Shown: in pieces, positions 8,026 to 15,355 of the stretch | Layout: every line of letters begins with the position of its first letter | How positions within the stretch are numbered: the first letter of the stretch is position 1 | NCBI RefSeq assembly: GCF_001905885.1 | Contig: NZ_LIYH01000002.1 | Location: forward strand, 797,591-861,590 | Length of the DNA: 64,000 bases | From: Streptomyces sp. CB03234 | GTDB taxonomy: Bacteria > Actinomycetota > Actinomycetes > Streptomycetales > Streptomycetaceae | Direction of reading: 5' to 3' | Program-made: the position numbers and the translations under genes | Notes under the pieces: model-generated | The model's input: the letters and a program-made list of their open reading frames with translations, nothing else | The model's database searches: none | Told to the model about the DNA's origin: nothing

Positions 8026-8280
8026 TCAGTTCGGGCTCGGTGAGGTGATGCCGACCAGGCGCAGCGCGCGGGCGCGGGTGGCGAGTTCGGCGCGGGCGAC
8101 GTCGGCGAGGCGGTACAGGGGGCGGTTGTCCTCGTCGAGGCCGGCGGCTTGGAGGTGGCCGCGGGTGGCCCACTGTCGGATGGTGGCGGGCCGGATGCGG
8201 GCGGCGCCGGCGGTGATGAGCTGGCGGGCGCGGTCGGCGTGGGCGGCGGCCTCGGCGGTGGTGAGCCAGGTGGTGGCCAT
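8026..8280 (-). CDS. MerR/excisionase-type helix-turn-helix protein
   Basis: The 84-residue protein opens MATTWLTTAEAAAHADRARQ and continues IRPATIRQWATRGHLQAAGL, then NRPLYRLADVARAE. That is the layout of MerR-like/HTH_17 DNA-binding proteins: a helix-turn-helix then a short wing with a Tyr. The start at 8280 has GAAGGAG 6 bases upstream. The stop is 1 base from the HNH start. It probably binds DNA, perhaps in packaging or late control; the target is unknown. Confidence 0.7.
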   Translation of the reverse strand: MATTWLTTAEAAAHADRARQLITAGAARIRPATIRQWATRGHLQAAGLDEDNRPLYRLADVARAELATRARALRLVGITSPSPN

Positions 8281-8400
8281 GGGGCTCCTTCCTGGGTAAC
8301 GCGAAAGCCCCCGCCTGGTGGGGCAGGGGCTCGATGGGCACACGTGTGCTGCTGGCAGCAGTGTGACGCTAAGTCGCGATCTTGTCCAGTCGTGTGGGTT

Positions 8401-8435
8401 GGCCCCGCCGTGACGGGGGCGTGCGCGGCGGGGCC
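8401..8435 (-). terminator. GC hairpin after the 8457 gene
   Basis: Arms GGCCCCGCCG (8401-8410) and CGGCGGGGCC (8426-8435), 10 bp and perfect, lie 21 bases past the stop of the 8457-8744 gene on the leftward strand. The gap to the next gene (8281-8456) also has a weaker hairpin at about 8306-8331. Confidence 0.55.
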
Positions 8436-8456
8436 GGTCTCGCGGGGGCGGGGCGC

Positions 8457-8744
8457 CTACATCGGAGCGGCGCCGGCCCCTGTGCGGCGCAGTGTCCAGT
8501 CGGTGCCTTCGCGGCGGACGTCGAGGTAGGCCATGCCGGTGCGGCCGTCGGGCAGCACCACCCGGACGGGGCCATGGGCCCCGCAGTCGGCGGAGAAGCC
8601 CTCGGGCGCGCTGGCGGCCGGGAAGGATGTCGCACCAGTCCAGTAGCGGACCCCGGCTTCGGGCGGTTCCTCGGTCAGCGTCACGGAGGGGTAGTTGATG
8701 CCGCCGATGGTCGCTGGCCCGCTGTAGCGGAAGCGCTCGGTCAT
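8457..8744 (-). CDS. small phage protein, function unknown
   Basis: The 95-residue product opens MTERFRYSGPATIGGINYPS and ends in a beta-rich stretch RVVLPDGRTGMAYLDVRREG. The pattern of Gly turns and strands suggests a small beta-barrel. There are no Cys pairs or membrane segments. It begins 7 bases after the stop of the tiny gene at 8752 and is followed by a strong hairpin, so it ends a small transcription unit. No family is recognised. Confidence 0.6.
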   Translation of the reverse strand: MTERFRYSGPATIGGINYPSVTLTEEPPEAGVRYWTGATSFPAASAPEGFSADCGAHGPVRVVLPDGRTGMAYLDVRREGTDWTLRRTGAGAAPM

Positions 8745-8751
8745 GCCGCCA

Positions 8752-8898
8752 TCATCCCTTCTTCGGGGCGCCCGGCACAGGCTTCTCTTCGCGGTTGGTG
8801 TAGCCGCCAGTGATCGCGGAGTACTGGTTGCTGTGGGGGTTCTCGGGGACGGCCTGCTTCGGGTCGCGGGTCGGCATGGTCTTCTTCAGCGGTGCCAT
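8752..8898 (-). CDS. tiny basic phage protein (48 residues)
   Basis: The short frame encodes MAPLKKTMPTRDPKQAVPEN followed by a Ser/Tyr/Gly stretch and a Lys/Pro tail ending GAPKKG. It fits tightly before the 8457-8744 gene with a 7-base gap and reads the same way. The ribosome binding site (AGGA, about 9 bases upstream) is weak. Composition suggests an unstructured basic peptide. Codon third positions are G/C as in real genes here. No function can be named. Confidence 0.5.
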   Translation of the reverse strand: MAPLKKTMPTRDPKQAVPENPHSNQYSAITGGYTNREEKPVPGAPKKG

Positions 8899-8974
8899 GA
8901 TGGCGGTCCTGTCTCTCGTGTGGGATGGGAACCGGGGCGGCCGGTGTCTTGGCGGATGCGGCCGCCCCGGGGCT

Positions 8975-9625
8975 TCAGCGGGTGCGCACCGCGTGGTGGC
9001 GGCGACCCTCGGAGACGTCGTGAACGACTGCCCCCGCTTGTCCGATGGCCTCTACACGCAACCCCTCTCGGCGGCTGGTCGGGTGCTTGTTGTTGGTGTT
9101 GGCGTTGGTGTCTGACCTGCAACAACAACCGTCCCCGGGCGCGCCGTCGGTGAGGGGAGGGGCGGGCGGGATGTCGTCCTGGTGGACCCCCGGCCCATTC
9201 CCGCCGCTCGTACGCACGCCTTCACGGACCCGGATGCCGGACGCGTGCAGGAGGTTCCGCACGGTGCGGGTGTCGGGCAGTTTGAGGTAGTCGCGGAGCC
9301 CGGTGAGCAGGACGCCGTTGTCGTCGCCGACGAGATGCCGCAGCGCCGTGCCCATGTCCTTCTCGGGTTCGGGTTCCTCCGGGGTCTTGTCCTCGGCCTG
9401 GGCGTCTTGACGGGCGGTCCAGCGGGCGTGGCCGCGCTGCCAGCCGAGGCACAGCAGGACGCCGAGGGCGATGTACGCGATCCACGGGAAGACGGCGACG
9501 ATCCCCCACACAGCGAGCGCCGCGACGACGCACAGGATCAGGCGGGCGGTGCGCTCGCTCACTCCCCTGGGCTCGTCCGGCTCGCCGCTGGGCTCCGGCT
9601 CGGTCGGCTGCTCGATCTCGCTCAT
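8975..9625 (-). CDS. membrane protein with cytoplasmic C-terminal domain, Spd-like cluster
   Basis: This 216-residue protein has an acidic N-terminus (MSEIEQPTEPEPSGEPDEPR), two close membrane spans (about residues 29-65) and a soluble C-terminal part. That part contains LRDYLKLPDTRTVRNLLHAS and GIRVREGVRTSGGNGPGVH, a small helical DNA-binding-like pattern I associate with proteins of actinomycete integrative elements. The start overlaps the stop of the next gene by 4 bases. It closes a run of four membrane genes. Role in transfer or membrane remodelling is inferred from company only. Confidence 0.6.
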   Translation of the reverse strand: MSEIEQPTEPEPSGEPDEPRGVSERTARLILCVVAALAVWGIVAVFPWIAYIALGVLLCLGWQRGHARWTARQDAQAEDKTPEEPEPEKDMGTALRHLVGDDNGVLLTGLRDYLKLPDTRTVRNLLHASGIRVREGVRTSGGNGPGVHQDDIPPAPPLTDGAPGDGCCCRSDTNANTNNKHPTSRREGLRVEAIGQAGAVVHDVSEGRRHHAVRTR

Positions 9626-10128
9626 CCGAAGACCCCGGTGAACGCCGAGCCGGCGAGGTTCACGCCGCTGCCGAGCGGGATGGCCGCGACCCCGGCGACG
9701 TTGCCGGACAGGGCCATGAGGATCCCGGCCAAACACCCAAAGACGATCTTGAGTGTGGACGTGCGGGGCCCCCAGTAGAGGAATGCGGCGAGTGCGATGG
9801 TGATCAGGAAGACGATCACGTAACCGCCGGGCGTCAGGGCGAGTTGCTGTGCGCGGGTGACGTCCGGCGCGGTGCCGCCGACGCCAAAGACGAGGCCGAC
9901 GTATCCGGCGACATTCCCGGCCCACAGGGCGACCCAGGTGGTCATTCCGAGGAGCGACCAGGCGCCGAGTGCGGCCAGGGCGAGGAGCATCCCGTACAGC
10001 AGGGAGAGTACGAACGGCACCAGGGCGCCGAACCTCCTTTTCTCGCGGAGGTGCCAGCGGATGAGGAAGACGACGACGATGCCGACGCCGATGGCGACGC
10101 CGCCCAAGTTGATGGCCATGTACGGCAT
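9622..10128 (-). CDS. multi-span membrane protein, Spd-like cluster
   Basis: The 168-residue protein is almost entirely hydrophobic with about five membrane spans: near residues 5-24, 35-60, 65-85, 100-118 and 125-150. The single clear cytosolic-looking loop is RWHLREKRRFG after span 1. Small multi-span proteins of this kind occur in groups as Spd (spread) genes in Streptomyces conjugative plasmids and AICEs. Here they sit in a phage. Its stop overlaps the next start (ATGA). An alternative start three codons later is possible. Confidence 0.6.
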   Translation of the reverse strand: MPYMAINLGGVAIGVGIVVVFLIRWHLREKRRFGALVPFVLSLLYGMLLALAALGAWSLLGMTTWVALWAGNVAGYVGLVFGVGGTAPDVTRAQQLALTPGGYVIVFLITIALAAFLYWGPRTSTLKIVFGCLAGILMALSGNVAGVAAIPLGSGVNLAGSAFTGVFG

Positions 10129-10138
10129 GGAGGGGTCC

Positions 10139-10306
10139 TTAGAGGTGGAAGAGGGCGGCGACGGCGGCCGCAGCGGCGGTGACGAGCGCGACGGTCTTCA
10201 CGGCGGGCACCGCGTACTCGGCCCGGACGGTGCGCGGGGCGAGGACGACGAGCGCCAGGCCGGCGACCATGGCGGCCGTGCCGAACCCGATCAGGGTGAG
10301 GGGCAT
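10139..10306 (-). CDS. tiny two-span membrane protein (55 residues)
   Basis: This small frame encodes MPLTLIGFGTAAMVAGLALV followed by a short loop RTVRAEYAVPAVK and a second Ala/Val-rich span. Its ATG shares a base with the TGA of the large upstream gene (TGATG), so translation is coupled. It ends 10 bases before the 10128 start. Two-span peptides are typical members of Spd clusters. No family was recognised. Confidence 0.6.
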   Translation of the reverse strand: MPLTLIGFGTAAMVAGLALVVLAPRTVRAEYAVPAVKTVALVTAAAAAVAALFHL

Positions 10307-11838
10307 CACGCGGTCCTCCGGTCCGGCTGCAGTTGGTCGCGCAGCTGCTGGGCCTTGTCCTGGCCGATGCGCAGCATGGACTTGAGGACGGCGACGGGTG
10401 CCGGGCGGCCGTGCAGGTCGAGGTAGGCGGCGTTCACCTTGCGGGCCCTGTCGAGTAGGGGGTCGCTACCTGCCGGGTCGCCGGGTAGCGGCTCCGGATT
10501 GTCGGTGGGGTCGTGGGAGGTAGCGGGCGGGTCGGCCTGCTCGCCGTGGTCCGGCGGCCGCGGGGTCATCCAGCGCGCCCAGTCGGGCAGGGGTACCTGT
10601 GCGTGCACGCGGCGCGGCCGGTCTACCCGCGCGGCCGACACGGGCGCGGGTGCGGCTACCTCAGGGTGTACCTCGGGCATCGGGGCGAGGTAGAGGTGCA
10701 GGCCAGAGCCGGGTACCTCGGCGTCCGCGCCGGGTAGCGGATCGGGTACGGCGGCGAGTTCGGGGCGCTCGGCGGGCGCCGCGACCGGATGGGGCGCGCG
10801 GGGCGCGGCAGGCGGGTTGCCCGCTCGGGTAGCTACCCGTACCTGGGCCTCGGAGACGGGTACCCCGTACTCGGTGAGCAGCGCGGCGAGTTCGGCCGGG
10901 GTAGCACCCGGGCGCGCCGCGTGCACCTGGCGCACGGCGGCGAGCGGGTCCATGGCCCGGAGTTGGGCGCCGGTCACGCCGAGCGGGGTAGCCGGGTAGG
11001 GCTCGGGTACCAAGTCGACTACCCACGGGGAAGGTAGGGCCATGGTGCGCAGCTCGCCGGAGGTACGGCGCGCGGCGAGGTCCTGCAGGAGCCGGTGCCG
11101 CTGGGTGGCGTTGGTGCCGGCCTGGGCGCGGGAGACGGCGGCGGCGAGGCGGGCGCGTCCCCAGGGGCCGAGGCGGCGGCGGGCTCCGAGGCGTACGGCG
11201 CGGGCGGTGGCCCGGTCGCGGGTGATCTGCTCCGCGGTACGGTCCCGGGTCGCCAGCCCCAGGTAGGACAGGAGCCGTTCACGCAGCTCGCGGCCGATGA
11301 GGGCGGGTAGGCCGGTGGACAGGGCGGCTGGGCGTGCTACCCGGATTTCCAGGCCCATGGCGAGGTGCCAGAGCAGACCGGCCATCACGGGGCCGATGAC
11401 CGCGCGGACGGTGCCGCCGATCAGGCCGGACTCGGCGTAGCACGGGATGATCTGCACGCCGGTGATGACCCAGACGAGCACCCCGGGCACCCCGGGCGTG
11501 CCTGCCTCGGTGTCGGTAGCGGTGGCGGCCTTGTTGGCGCGGGCCATGATGCCGCAGGCGAGCAGGGCGACCTCGGCGGCCGCGAACATCACGGCCCGCT
11601 CGGTCGTGTCCGTCATGCCGAGCCAGTTGCCGGCGAACCGCCAGCTGGTGTCCGCCGAGTAGGCGGTACACACCAGTGCACCGGCGGCGGCGACAACGAC
11701 CGCGCCGGAGGTAGCGCTGCGGACGGCGCGCACCGCACTCCAGGTAGCGGCGGCGGTGATGAGTAGGACGGTGGCGGCTGCGGTGGCGGTCGGCCAGGGG
11801 TGTTCGACAGCCCACCGGGTGAGCTGGTCAGCGGTCAC
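10306..11838 (-). CDS. large membrane protein with cytoplasmic tail, SpdB2-like
   Basis: The 510-residue protein has about four or five N-terminal membrane spans (residues 15-170), with WRFAGNWLGM in a loop. A basic helical region with LGPWGRARLAAAVSRAQAG follows, then a Pro-rich tail. Near the C-terminus is LLDRARKVNAAYLDLHGRP, then AVLKSMLRIGQDKAQQLRDQ, a helix-turn-helix-like end. This plan resembles SpdB2-type spread proteins of Streptomyces conjugative elements; I cannot check. The gene is odd in codon use: CTA and GTA, rare in such GC-rich genes, are frequent, giving many GGTA/TACC tetramers. Confidence 0.6.
   Translation of the reverse strand: MTADQLTRWAVEHPWPTATAAATVLLITAAATWSAVRAVRSATSGAVVVAAAGALVCTAYSADTSWRFAGNWLGMTDTTERAVMFAAAEVALLACGIMARANKAATATDTEAGTPGVPGVLVWVITGVQIIPCYAESGLIGGTVRAVIGPVMAGLLWHLAMGLEIRVARPAALSTGLPALIGRELRERLLSYLGLATRDRTAEQITRDRATARAVRLGARRRLGPWGRARLAAAVSRAQAGTNATQRHRLLQDLAARRTSGELRTMALPSPWVVDLVPEPYPATPLGVTGAQLRAMDPLAAVRQVHAARPGATPAELAALLTEYGVPVSEAQVRVATRAGNPPAAPRAPHPVAAPAERPELAAVPDPLPGADAEVPGSGLHLYLAPMPEVHPEVAAPAPVSAARVDRPRRVHAQVPLPDWARWMTPRPPDHGEQADPPATSHDPTDNPEPLPGDPAGSDPLLDRARKVNAAYLDLHGRPAPVAVLKSMLRIGQDKAQQLRDQLQPDRRTA
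10440..11040. repeat. dense cluster of GGTA/TACC tetramers inside the Spd-like gene
   Basis: Counting by eye I find about 25 occurrences of GGTA or TACC in these 600 bases, often as GGGTAGC, GGGTACC or CTACCCG. About three would be expected at this base composition. They fall in several codon contexts (CTA, GTA, GCT-ACC), so no single amino-acid repeat explains them. Density is lower but still raised in the rest of the gene. They could be protein binding sites carried within a gene or a very unusual codon history. Confidence 0.5.
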
Positions 11839-11911
11839 GGGGTGGCTCCTTGGAGCGTGAGGGTGGCCGGGCCTCGGCGGGGGTGGTCCGGGGCCCGGCC
11901 GGCCGGGGTGG

Positions 11912-12217
11912 TCAGCGGGCGGCGCGGTGCAGGATCAGCCCGTACTCGCCGCGGGTGATCGGGCGGGTGATGCGCGGCATGAGGGCCAGGACGGCGCGTT
12001 CGAGGGCCTCGGTGCCCTCGCCGACGCCGTAGTGGGCCTGGGAGAAGCGCAAGGCCAGGGCCATGCGCAGCGGCTCGCGCATGGGGCCGTCGGGGCGGAC
12101 GTCGGTCAGGCGGTCCGCGATGGCCAGGAGCGTGTCGCTGACGTCCTGGCGGGGGACGGCGGTGGCGGCGCGGCGCAGACCTTCTTCGGCCTGGGACGGG
12201 TAGGTACGCTCGGGCAT
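11912..12217 (-). CDS. small helical phage protein, function unknown
   Basis: This 101-residue protein opens MPERTYPSQAEEGLRRAATA and is helical throughout, with a repeated Arg/Leu pattern (DTLLAIADRLTDVRPDGPMR) and a basic C-terminus. The ATG at 12217 is chosen because AGGAG lies 6 bases upstream; an ATG two codons earlier touches that site. It is divergent from the HTH gene at 12382, with a 28-bp palindrome between them, so it is likely under the control of that regulator. The next leftward gene starts 73 bases on. Confidence 0.6.
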   Translation of the reverse strand: MPERTYPSQAEEGLRRAATAVPRQDVSDTLLAIADRLTDVRPDGPMREPLRMALALRFSQAHYGVGEGTEALERAVLALMPRITRPITRGEYGLILHRAAR

Positions 12218-12310
12218 GGTCATCTCCTGGTTGCGCAGGTTGATGGCTGGCCCCGGTCGGTGTGTGGAAGCCCGACCGGGGCCGTTCCTTGTTGCCGGAA
12301 TCAACGTACC

Positions 12311-12338
12311 GACCCTGTTGCCACATGGCAACAGGGTC
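12311..12338. promoter_or_regulatory. 28-bp perfect palindromic operator candidate
   Basis: Arms GACCCTGTTGCCA and TGGCAACAGGGTC are exact 13-bp inverted repeats around a 2-base centre (CA). The site lies between two divergent genes (12217 leftward and 12382 rightward), 44 bases before the rightward start. That is the classic place for an operator. The rightward gene encodes an HTH-like protein, the natural candidate to bind it. Confidence 0.75.
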
Positions 12339-12381
12339 AGACAGGATGGTGCCCATGGCCGAAGCCGAAGGAGGGCCGGAC

Positions 12382-12618
12382 ATGGTGTCGTTCCGCGAGC
12401 TCGCGCGGAGACTCGTTGCTGACGGGATCGTGGAGACGATCTCGCATCAGCGGCTGTCGAAGATCTCCCGGGAGGACCCGGCCTTCCCCCCGGTGATGAG
12501 GGTCGGCAAGACGAACGCCGTCGACTACCGGCTGGCCGCCCCGTACTTCAGGAACCGGGTAACTCGGCCTGGCTGGCGCACTGACCTGAAGGGCAAGCCG
12601 CCGGCCTCGGACGAGTAA
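12382..12618 (+). CDS. small DNA-binding-like protein, only rightward gene in the early block
   Basis: The 78-residue product opens MVSFRELARRLVADGIVETI and contains SHQRLSKISREDPAFPPVMR. This is the layout of short phage HTH proteins that read a recognition helix followed by a Pro-rich wing. GGAGG lies 7 bases before the chosen ATG; an ATG at 12355 has a weaker site. It stands alone, opposite to its neighbours, behind the 28-bp palindrome, and ends in a bidirectional terminator. An autoregulating repressor or activator of the leftward operon is the likely role. Confidence 0.65.
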   Translation: MVSFRELARRLVADGIVETISHQRLSKISREDPAFPPVMRVGKTNAVDYRLAAPYFRNRVTRPGWRTDLKGKPPASDE

Positions 12619-12633
12619 GCCGCGCGTCTGCGG

Positions 12634-12656
12634 GCCCCCGCCCAGCGGGCGGGGGC
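12634..12656. terminator. bidirectional terminator between convergent genes
   Basis: Arms GCCCCCGCCC and GGGCGGGGGC (10 bp, perfect) with a 3-base loop lie between the stops at 12618 and 12666. Both strands would form the same hairpin. Confidence 0.75.
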
Positions 12657-12665
12657 TTCGCGCTG

Positions 12666-13391
12666 TCACGCCGCGCTCATGCGCGGCAGGAGGTGGTGCA
12701 GCGCGATGGCCGCCAGAGCGGGCATAACCTCGGCGCGGTGCGCGTCGTACTCGTCAGGAGTGAGCCGGTGGCCGCACGCCTCGCACTCCACATGCCACTC
12801 CCCATCGATCGCGACGAGCGCGAACGCCGTACAGGCCGGACAGGGGGCGTCCTTGGGGGTGCGGCGGACCACGGTGCCGGTCAGGGACCGGGCGCGGCGT
12901 ACGGCGTCCTCGAGCTGGTCGTACATCTCGGGAGCCCACGGGCGGGTCATGGCGTACGGGACGTAGCCGGTGAGCCAGGCGCACCAGGCGGCGACGTCCC
13001 CGCCGTGGCGGGACCAGGCGCTGTCGCACCGGTCGATGTGCGCGGTACCGTGCCGGTCGCGCCGTACGGCCGGGTGCTCGGTGGCGATGTAGCGGGCCCA
13101 CCCGTACAGCAGGGCGGTGAGCGGGATGCCGCCGGTTTGGTCGCCGTGCGGGTCGGCGATGAGGACCGGCTGCCCGGGGCCGAGGAGGTCCAGGACTCGC
13201 AGGTCGACAGGGGCCGGGGAGTGTGCGCGGCCACCGCCGCCGCGCCGGGCCGGGCCGGCCGTCGGGTGCATCAGGTCCTCGAGGAGCGGCACCAGGAGCG
13301 GGAGTTCGGCGAGCCAGCCGAGGACGCGGTGTGTGCAGGCCGGGCAGGCATCAGCGTCATCGAGGCCGCTTCGGCAGGTCGGACAGTTCAC
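12666..13391 (-). CDS. zinc-ribbon phage protein, function unknown
   Basis: This 241-residue protein has an N-terminal double CxxC (CPTCRSGLDDADACPACTHR) and a C-terminal one (CPACTAFALVAIDGEWHVEC then EACGHRL), so two zinc ribbons frame a helical centre. That centre contains TALLYGWARYIATEHPAVRR and WCAWLTGYVPYAM. I have seen this overall type in Streptomyces phages as hypothetical proteins. Its start overlaps the upstream stop by 4 bases. It is the last gene of the long leftward operon. Confidence 0.65.
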   Translation of the reverse strand: MNCPTCRSGLDDADACPACTHRVLGWLAELPLLVPLLEDLMHPTAGPARRGGGGRAHSPAPVDLRVLDLLGPGQPVLIADPHGDQTGGIPLTALLYGWARYIATEHPAVRRDRHGTAHIDRCDSAWSRHGGDVAAWCAWLTGYVPYAMTRPWAPEMYDQLEDAVRRARSLTGTVVRRTPKDAPCPACTAFALVAIDGEWHVECEACGHRLTPDEYDAHRAEVMPALAAIALHHLLPRMSAA

Positions 13392-14227
13392 GTCGTGGGC
13401 TCCTTGGGCTCGTCGAGGGCGGCGCTCGGGGTGGCCGGTCCGGGGCAGGGCTCACGGTTCTGGCTGAGCACCCATTTGGGGTGCGACATCTGGCAGTGGC
13501 CACAGATCCACGGGTCGCGGCGGCTTTCCCAGTCGTGGCCGTCGTTGCTGTCCGGCTCGGGCTCAGGCTGGCCGGGCTCCTCGAGGGCGGCGTCGATTAC
13601 CGCGTACAGCTCCAGCTGGCTGATGAGTCCCTGTCGGCGGAGGGTGGCGGCGTCGCGCACGCGGTCGAGGGCGGCCTCGGCCTCGCTGCGGAGGTGGACG
13701 TCCTGCTGGCTGTGGGGGACGAGCCCACCGCAGTTGGGGCACTGCCAGCTCGGATCCGTCCAGGTGAGGGCGGCACGCCAGCGGTCGACGGTCTTGACGC
13801 TGATCCATCCGGTCCGCAGGCAGGGTTCGCCGGGGTGGCCTGGGTGGACCAGGTGGCTGAGCACGTCGCAGAGCGTGGCGCTGAGCTTGTCGGCACGGGC
13901 GTTGGCTGCTGCGAGAGCGGCCTCGGCGCGCTCGGCGCGCTCACGCAGCGTCTCGGTGCGCCTGGTGAGTAGACGTTTGGCCTGAGCGGTGACGCTGTCG
14001 GCGTGCTCCGCTCGCGCGTACAGGACGTCGAGTGCGTCGCTGGTGATGGTGTCGGCGGTGTGCCAGGGCGGGTGCTCGGCGGCGAACTTGCGCTTGGCTG
14101 CCCGGATGATCTCCGCGAGGGCGGCCCGCGACTCGTCGCTCAGATCACCGCTGATGCGTACACGGATCAGCTCACCGTCGATCTCCACGGGACGGCAGGT
14201 GTCGGTGGGGTGCTGGGGCTCGGTCAT
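13388..14227 (-). CDS. coiled-coil protein with zinc knuckles, function unknown
   Basis: The 279-residue protein has a long central coiled coil (about residues 85-115, LRERAERAEAALAAANARAD), then CPNCGGLVPHSQQDVH and, near the end, ICGHCQMSHP with a further Cys. Those are two probable zinc sites. It also has an N-terminal segment with DGELIRVRISGDLSDESRAA. Both ends overlap neighbouring genes by 4 bases (ATGA), so its level is tied to theirs. No enzyme motif was found. Confidence 0.6.
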   Translation of the reverse strand: MTEPQHPTDTCRPVEIDGELIRVRISGDLSDESRAALAEIIRAAKRKFAAEHPPWHTADTITSDALDVLYARAEHADSVTAQAKRLLTRRTETLRERAERAEAALAAANARADKLSATLCDVLSHLVHPGHPGEPCLRTGWISVKTVDRWRAALTWTDPSWQCPNCGGLVPHSQQDVHLRSEAEAALDRVRDAATLRRQGLISQLELYAVIDAALEEPGQPEPEPDSNDGHDWESRRDPWICGHCQMSHPKWVLSQNREPCPGPATPSAALDEPKEPTT

Positions 14228-14580
14228 GGGGTCGGTTCCTTCCAGTGCATGCAGCTTGGTTCGTGGGCGGTGCCGCGGCTGGCCCAGTGCTCGAGGCAGC
14301 AGGTGTCCTCGAGGTCGGCCCAGCCGAGGCTGATGCGATCGGCCAGGATCCGGTCGGTGGAGAGGTGCGCGCGGGCGCGCCGCTCGGCTGCGATGGCGGC
14401 CGCACGTTCCTGGGCGGCGGTGCGGTAGGCGTAGCGGGCGGCCTCAGCGACGACCAGGGCGGCCGCGGTGTGGCCGGCCGCCATGGGTCCGACGTCGGCC
14501 CGGGCGTACAGCACGGCCAGGGCGGCCAGCGTGAGCGCGGTGGCGGTGAGCCCGGCGATGCGGGCGTACGGGGTGATCAC
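14224..14580 (-). CDS. membrane protein with C-terminal Cys/His motif
   Basis: Starting at the GTG that overlaps the upstream stop (GTGA at 14577-14580), the 118-residue product has two N-terminal hydrophobic segments (residues 8-26 and 33-48). A charged helix (AAQERAAAIAAERRARAHLS) follows, and it ends in CCLEHWASRGTAHEPSCMHW, a compact Cys/His cluster able to hold one zinc ion. Its stop overlaps the next start. No family is recognised. Confidence 0.55.
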   Translation of the reverse strand: MITPYARIAGLTATALTLAALAVLYARADVGPMAAGHTAAALVVAEAARYAYRTAAQERAAAIAAERRARAHLSTDRILADRISLGWADLEDTCCLEHWASRGTAHEPSCMHWKEPTP

Positions 14581-14774
14581 GCGGCCACCTCGATCTCGCC
14601 GAGCGGCACGCCGGCGGTCAGCTGGCCGTTCAGCTCCCGCAGCCGGGCCAGGGCGTAGCTGTCGGGCCGGGTGAGGCGGACGCGGGTGGTTACCGGCAGC
14701 TGGTACCAGCACGACCGGCACAGGTACGTGCGCGGGTTGCGGGGGGCTCGGCAGGACAGGCAGCGGATGACCAC
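14577..14774 (-). CDS. small zinc-ribbon protein (65 residues)
   Basis: The product begins MVIRCLSCRAPRNPRTYLCR and continues SCWYQLP, giving CxxC-x12-CxxC, a clean zinc-ribbon. The rest is a short helix (ALARLRELNGQLTAG). It overlaps the next gene's GTG start by 4 bases. Such mini zinc proteins could bind nucleic acid or act as subunits of a larger complex; nothing in the sequence decides this. Confidence 0.6.
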   Translation of the reverse strand: MVIRCLSCRAPRNPRTYLCRSCWYQLPVTTRVRLTRPDSYALARLRELNGQLTAGVPLGEIEVAA

Positions 14775-14792
14775 GGGGCGCTCCTTCGGCGG

Positions 14793-15029
14793 TCAGGCGG
14801 CGGGGGTTTCGGGGACGGGGCGGAGGTGGCGGGTGGTGTGCGGGGTGCGGGTTTCTCCGGCGTACTCCCAGCCGTCGAGGGCCTCATCGAGGGCGTGGCG
14901 GTGGTCGAGCTGCTCCTGGGTGGTCCAGGGGCGTGAGCCGGACTGGGCGCGGTGCTGGGACGGTTGGGCGTCGCCAAAGGTGCCGGTGGGGATGGCCTCG
15001 GACATCAGCCGCTCCCAGGCGGTGCTCAC
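14793..15029 (-). CDS. small phage protein, function unknown
   Basis: Using the GTG at 15029 that overlaps the upstream stop (GTGA), the 78-residue product opens VSTAWERLMSEAIPTGTFGD. It has a His-rich helix (EEQL-type region near WTTQEQLDHRHALDEALDGW) and an unstructured tail. An internal ATG nine codons on could also start it. No Cys pairs, membrane span or known family. It lies 18 bases before the 14577 zinc-ribbon gene. Confidence 0.5.
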   Translation of the reverse strand: MSTAWERLMSEAIPTGTFGDAQPSQHRAQSGSRPWTTQEQLDHRHALDEALDGWEYAGETRTPHTTRHLRPVPETPAA

Positions 15030-15355
15030 CGCTGCCACCCTTGCCAGCGCACCGGCCGGACCCCTGCCCGCTGCCGCGCGGCGCCGCCGTTGCTGCGCCC
15101 GGTGCGCGGCCTGGGGGCGGTGCAGGTGGCGATGTGTGGCACGGCGCGCCATTCGGCGTGTTCGAGGGTCGGCCGCTCCTTCGTCAGCCCGCGTGAGCGC
15201 AACCGGCCGGTGACGTCGGCGTACACGGCGGTGTTGCCGGCCGGGTCGGGGTCGGCGTTGACGGCCAGGCCCTTTCCGGCGGCGGTGACGGTCCACCGGA
15301 TCCGGGCGCCGCAGGTCGGGCAGGGGATGACGTCGTGGTCACTGAGAGGCGGCAT
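15026..15355 (-). CDS. zinc-knuckle phage protein, function unknown
   Basis: The 109-residue protein opens MPPLSDHDVIPCPTCGARIR and has a second possible zinc pair in HIATCTAPRP. Between them is a small beta domain (GKGLAVNADPDPAGNTAVYA). It starts inside the end of the HTH gene at 15339 (17-base overlap) and its stop overlaps the next GTG start by 4 bases. This tight packing says it is co-translated with both. Function is unknown. Confidence 0.6.
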   Translation of the reverse strand: MPPLSDHDVIPCPTCGARIRWTVTAAGKGLAVNADPDPAGNTAVYADVTGRLRSRGLTKERPTLEHAEWRAVPHIATCTAPRPRTGRSNGGAARQRAGVRPVRWQGWQR

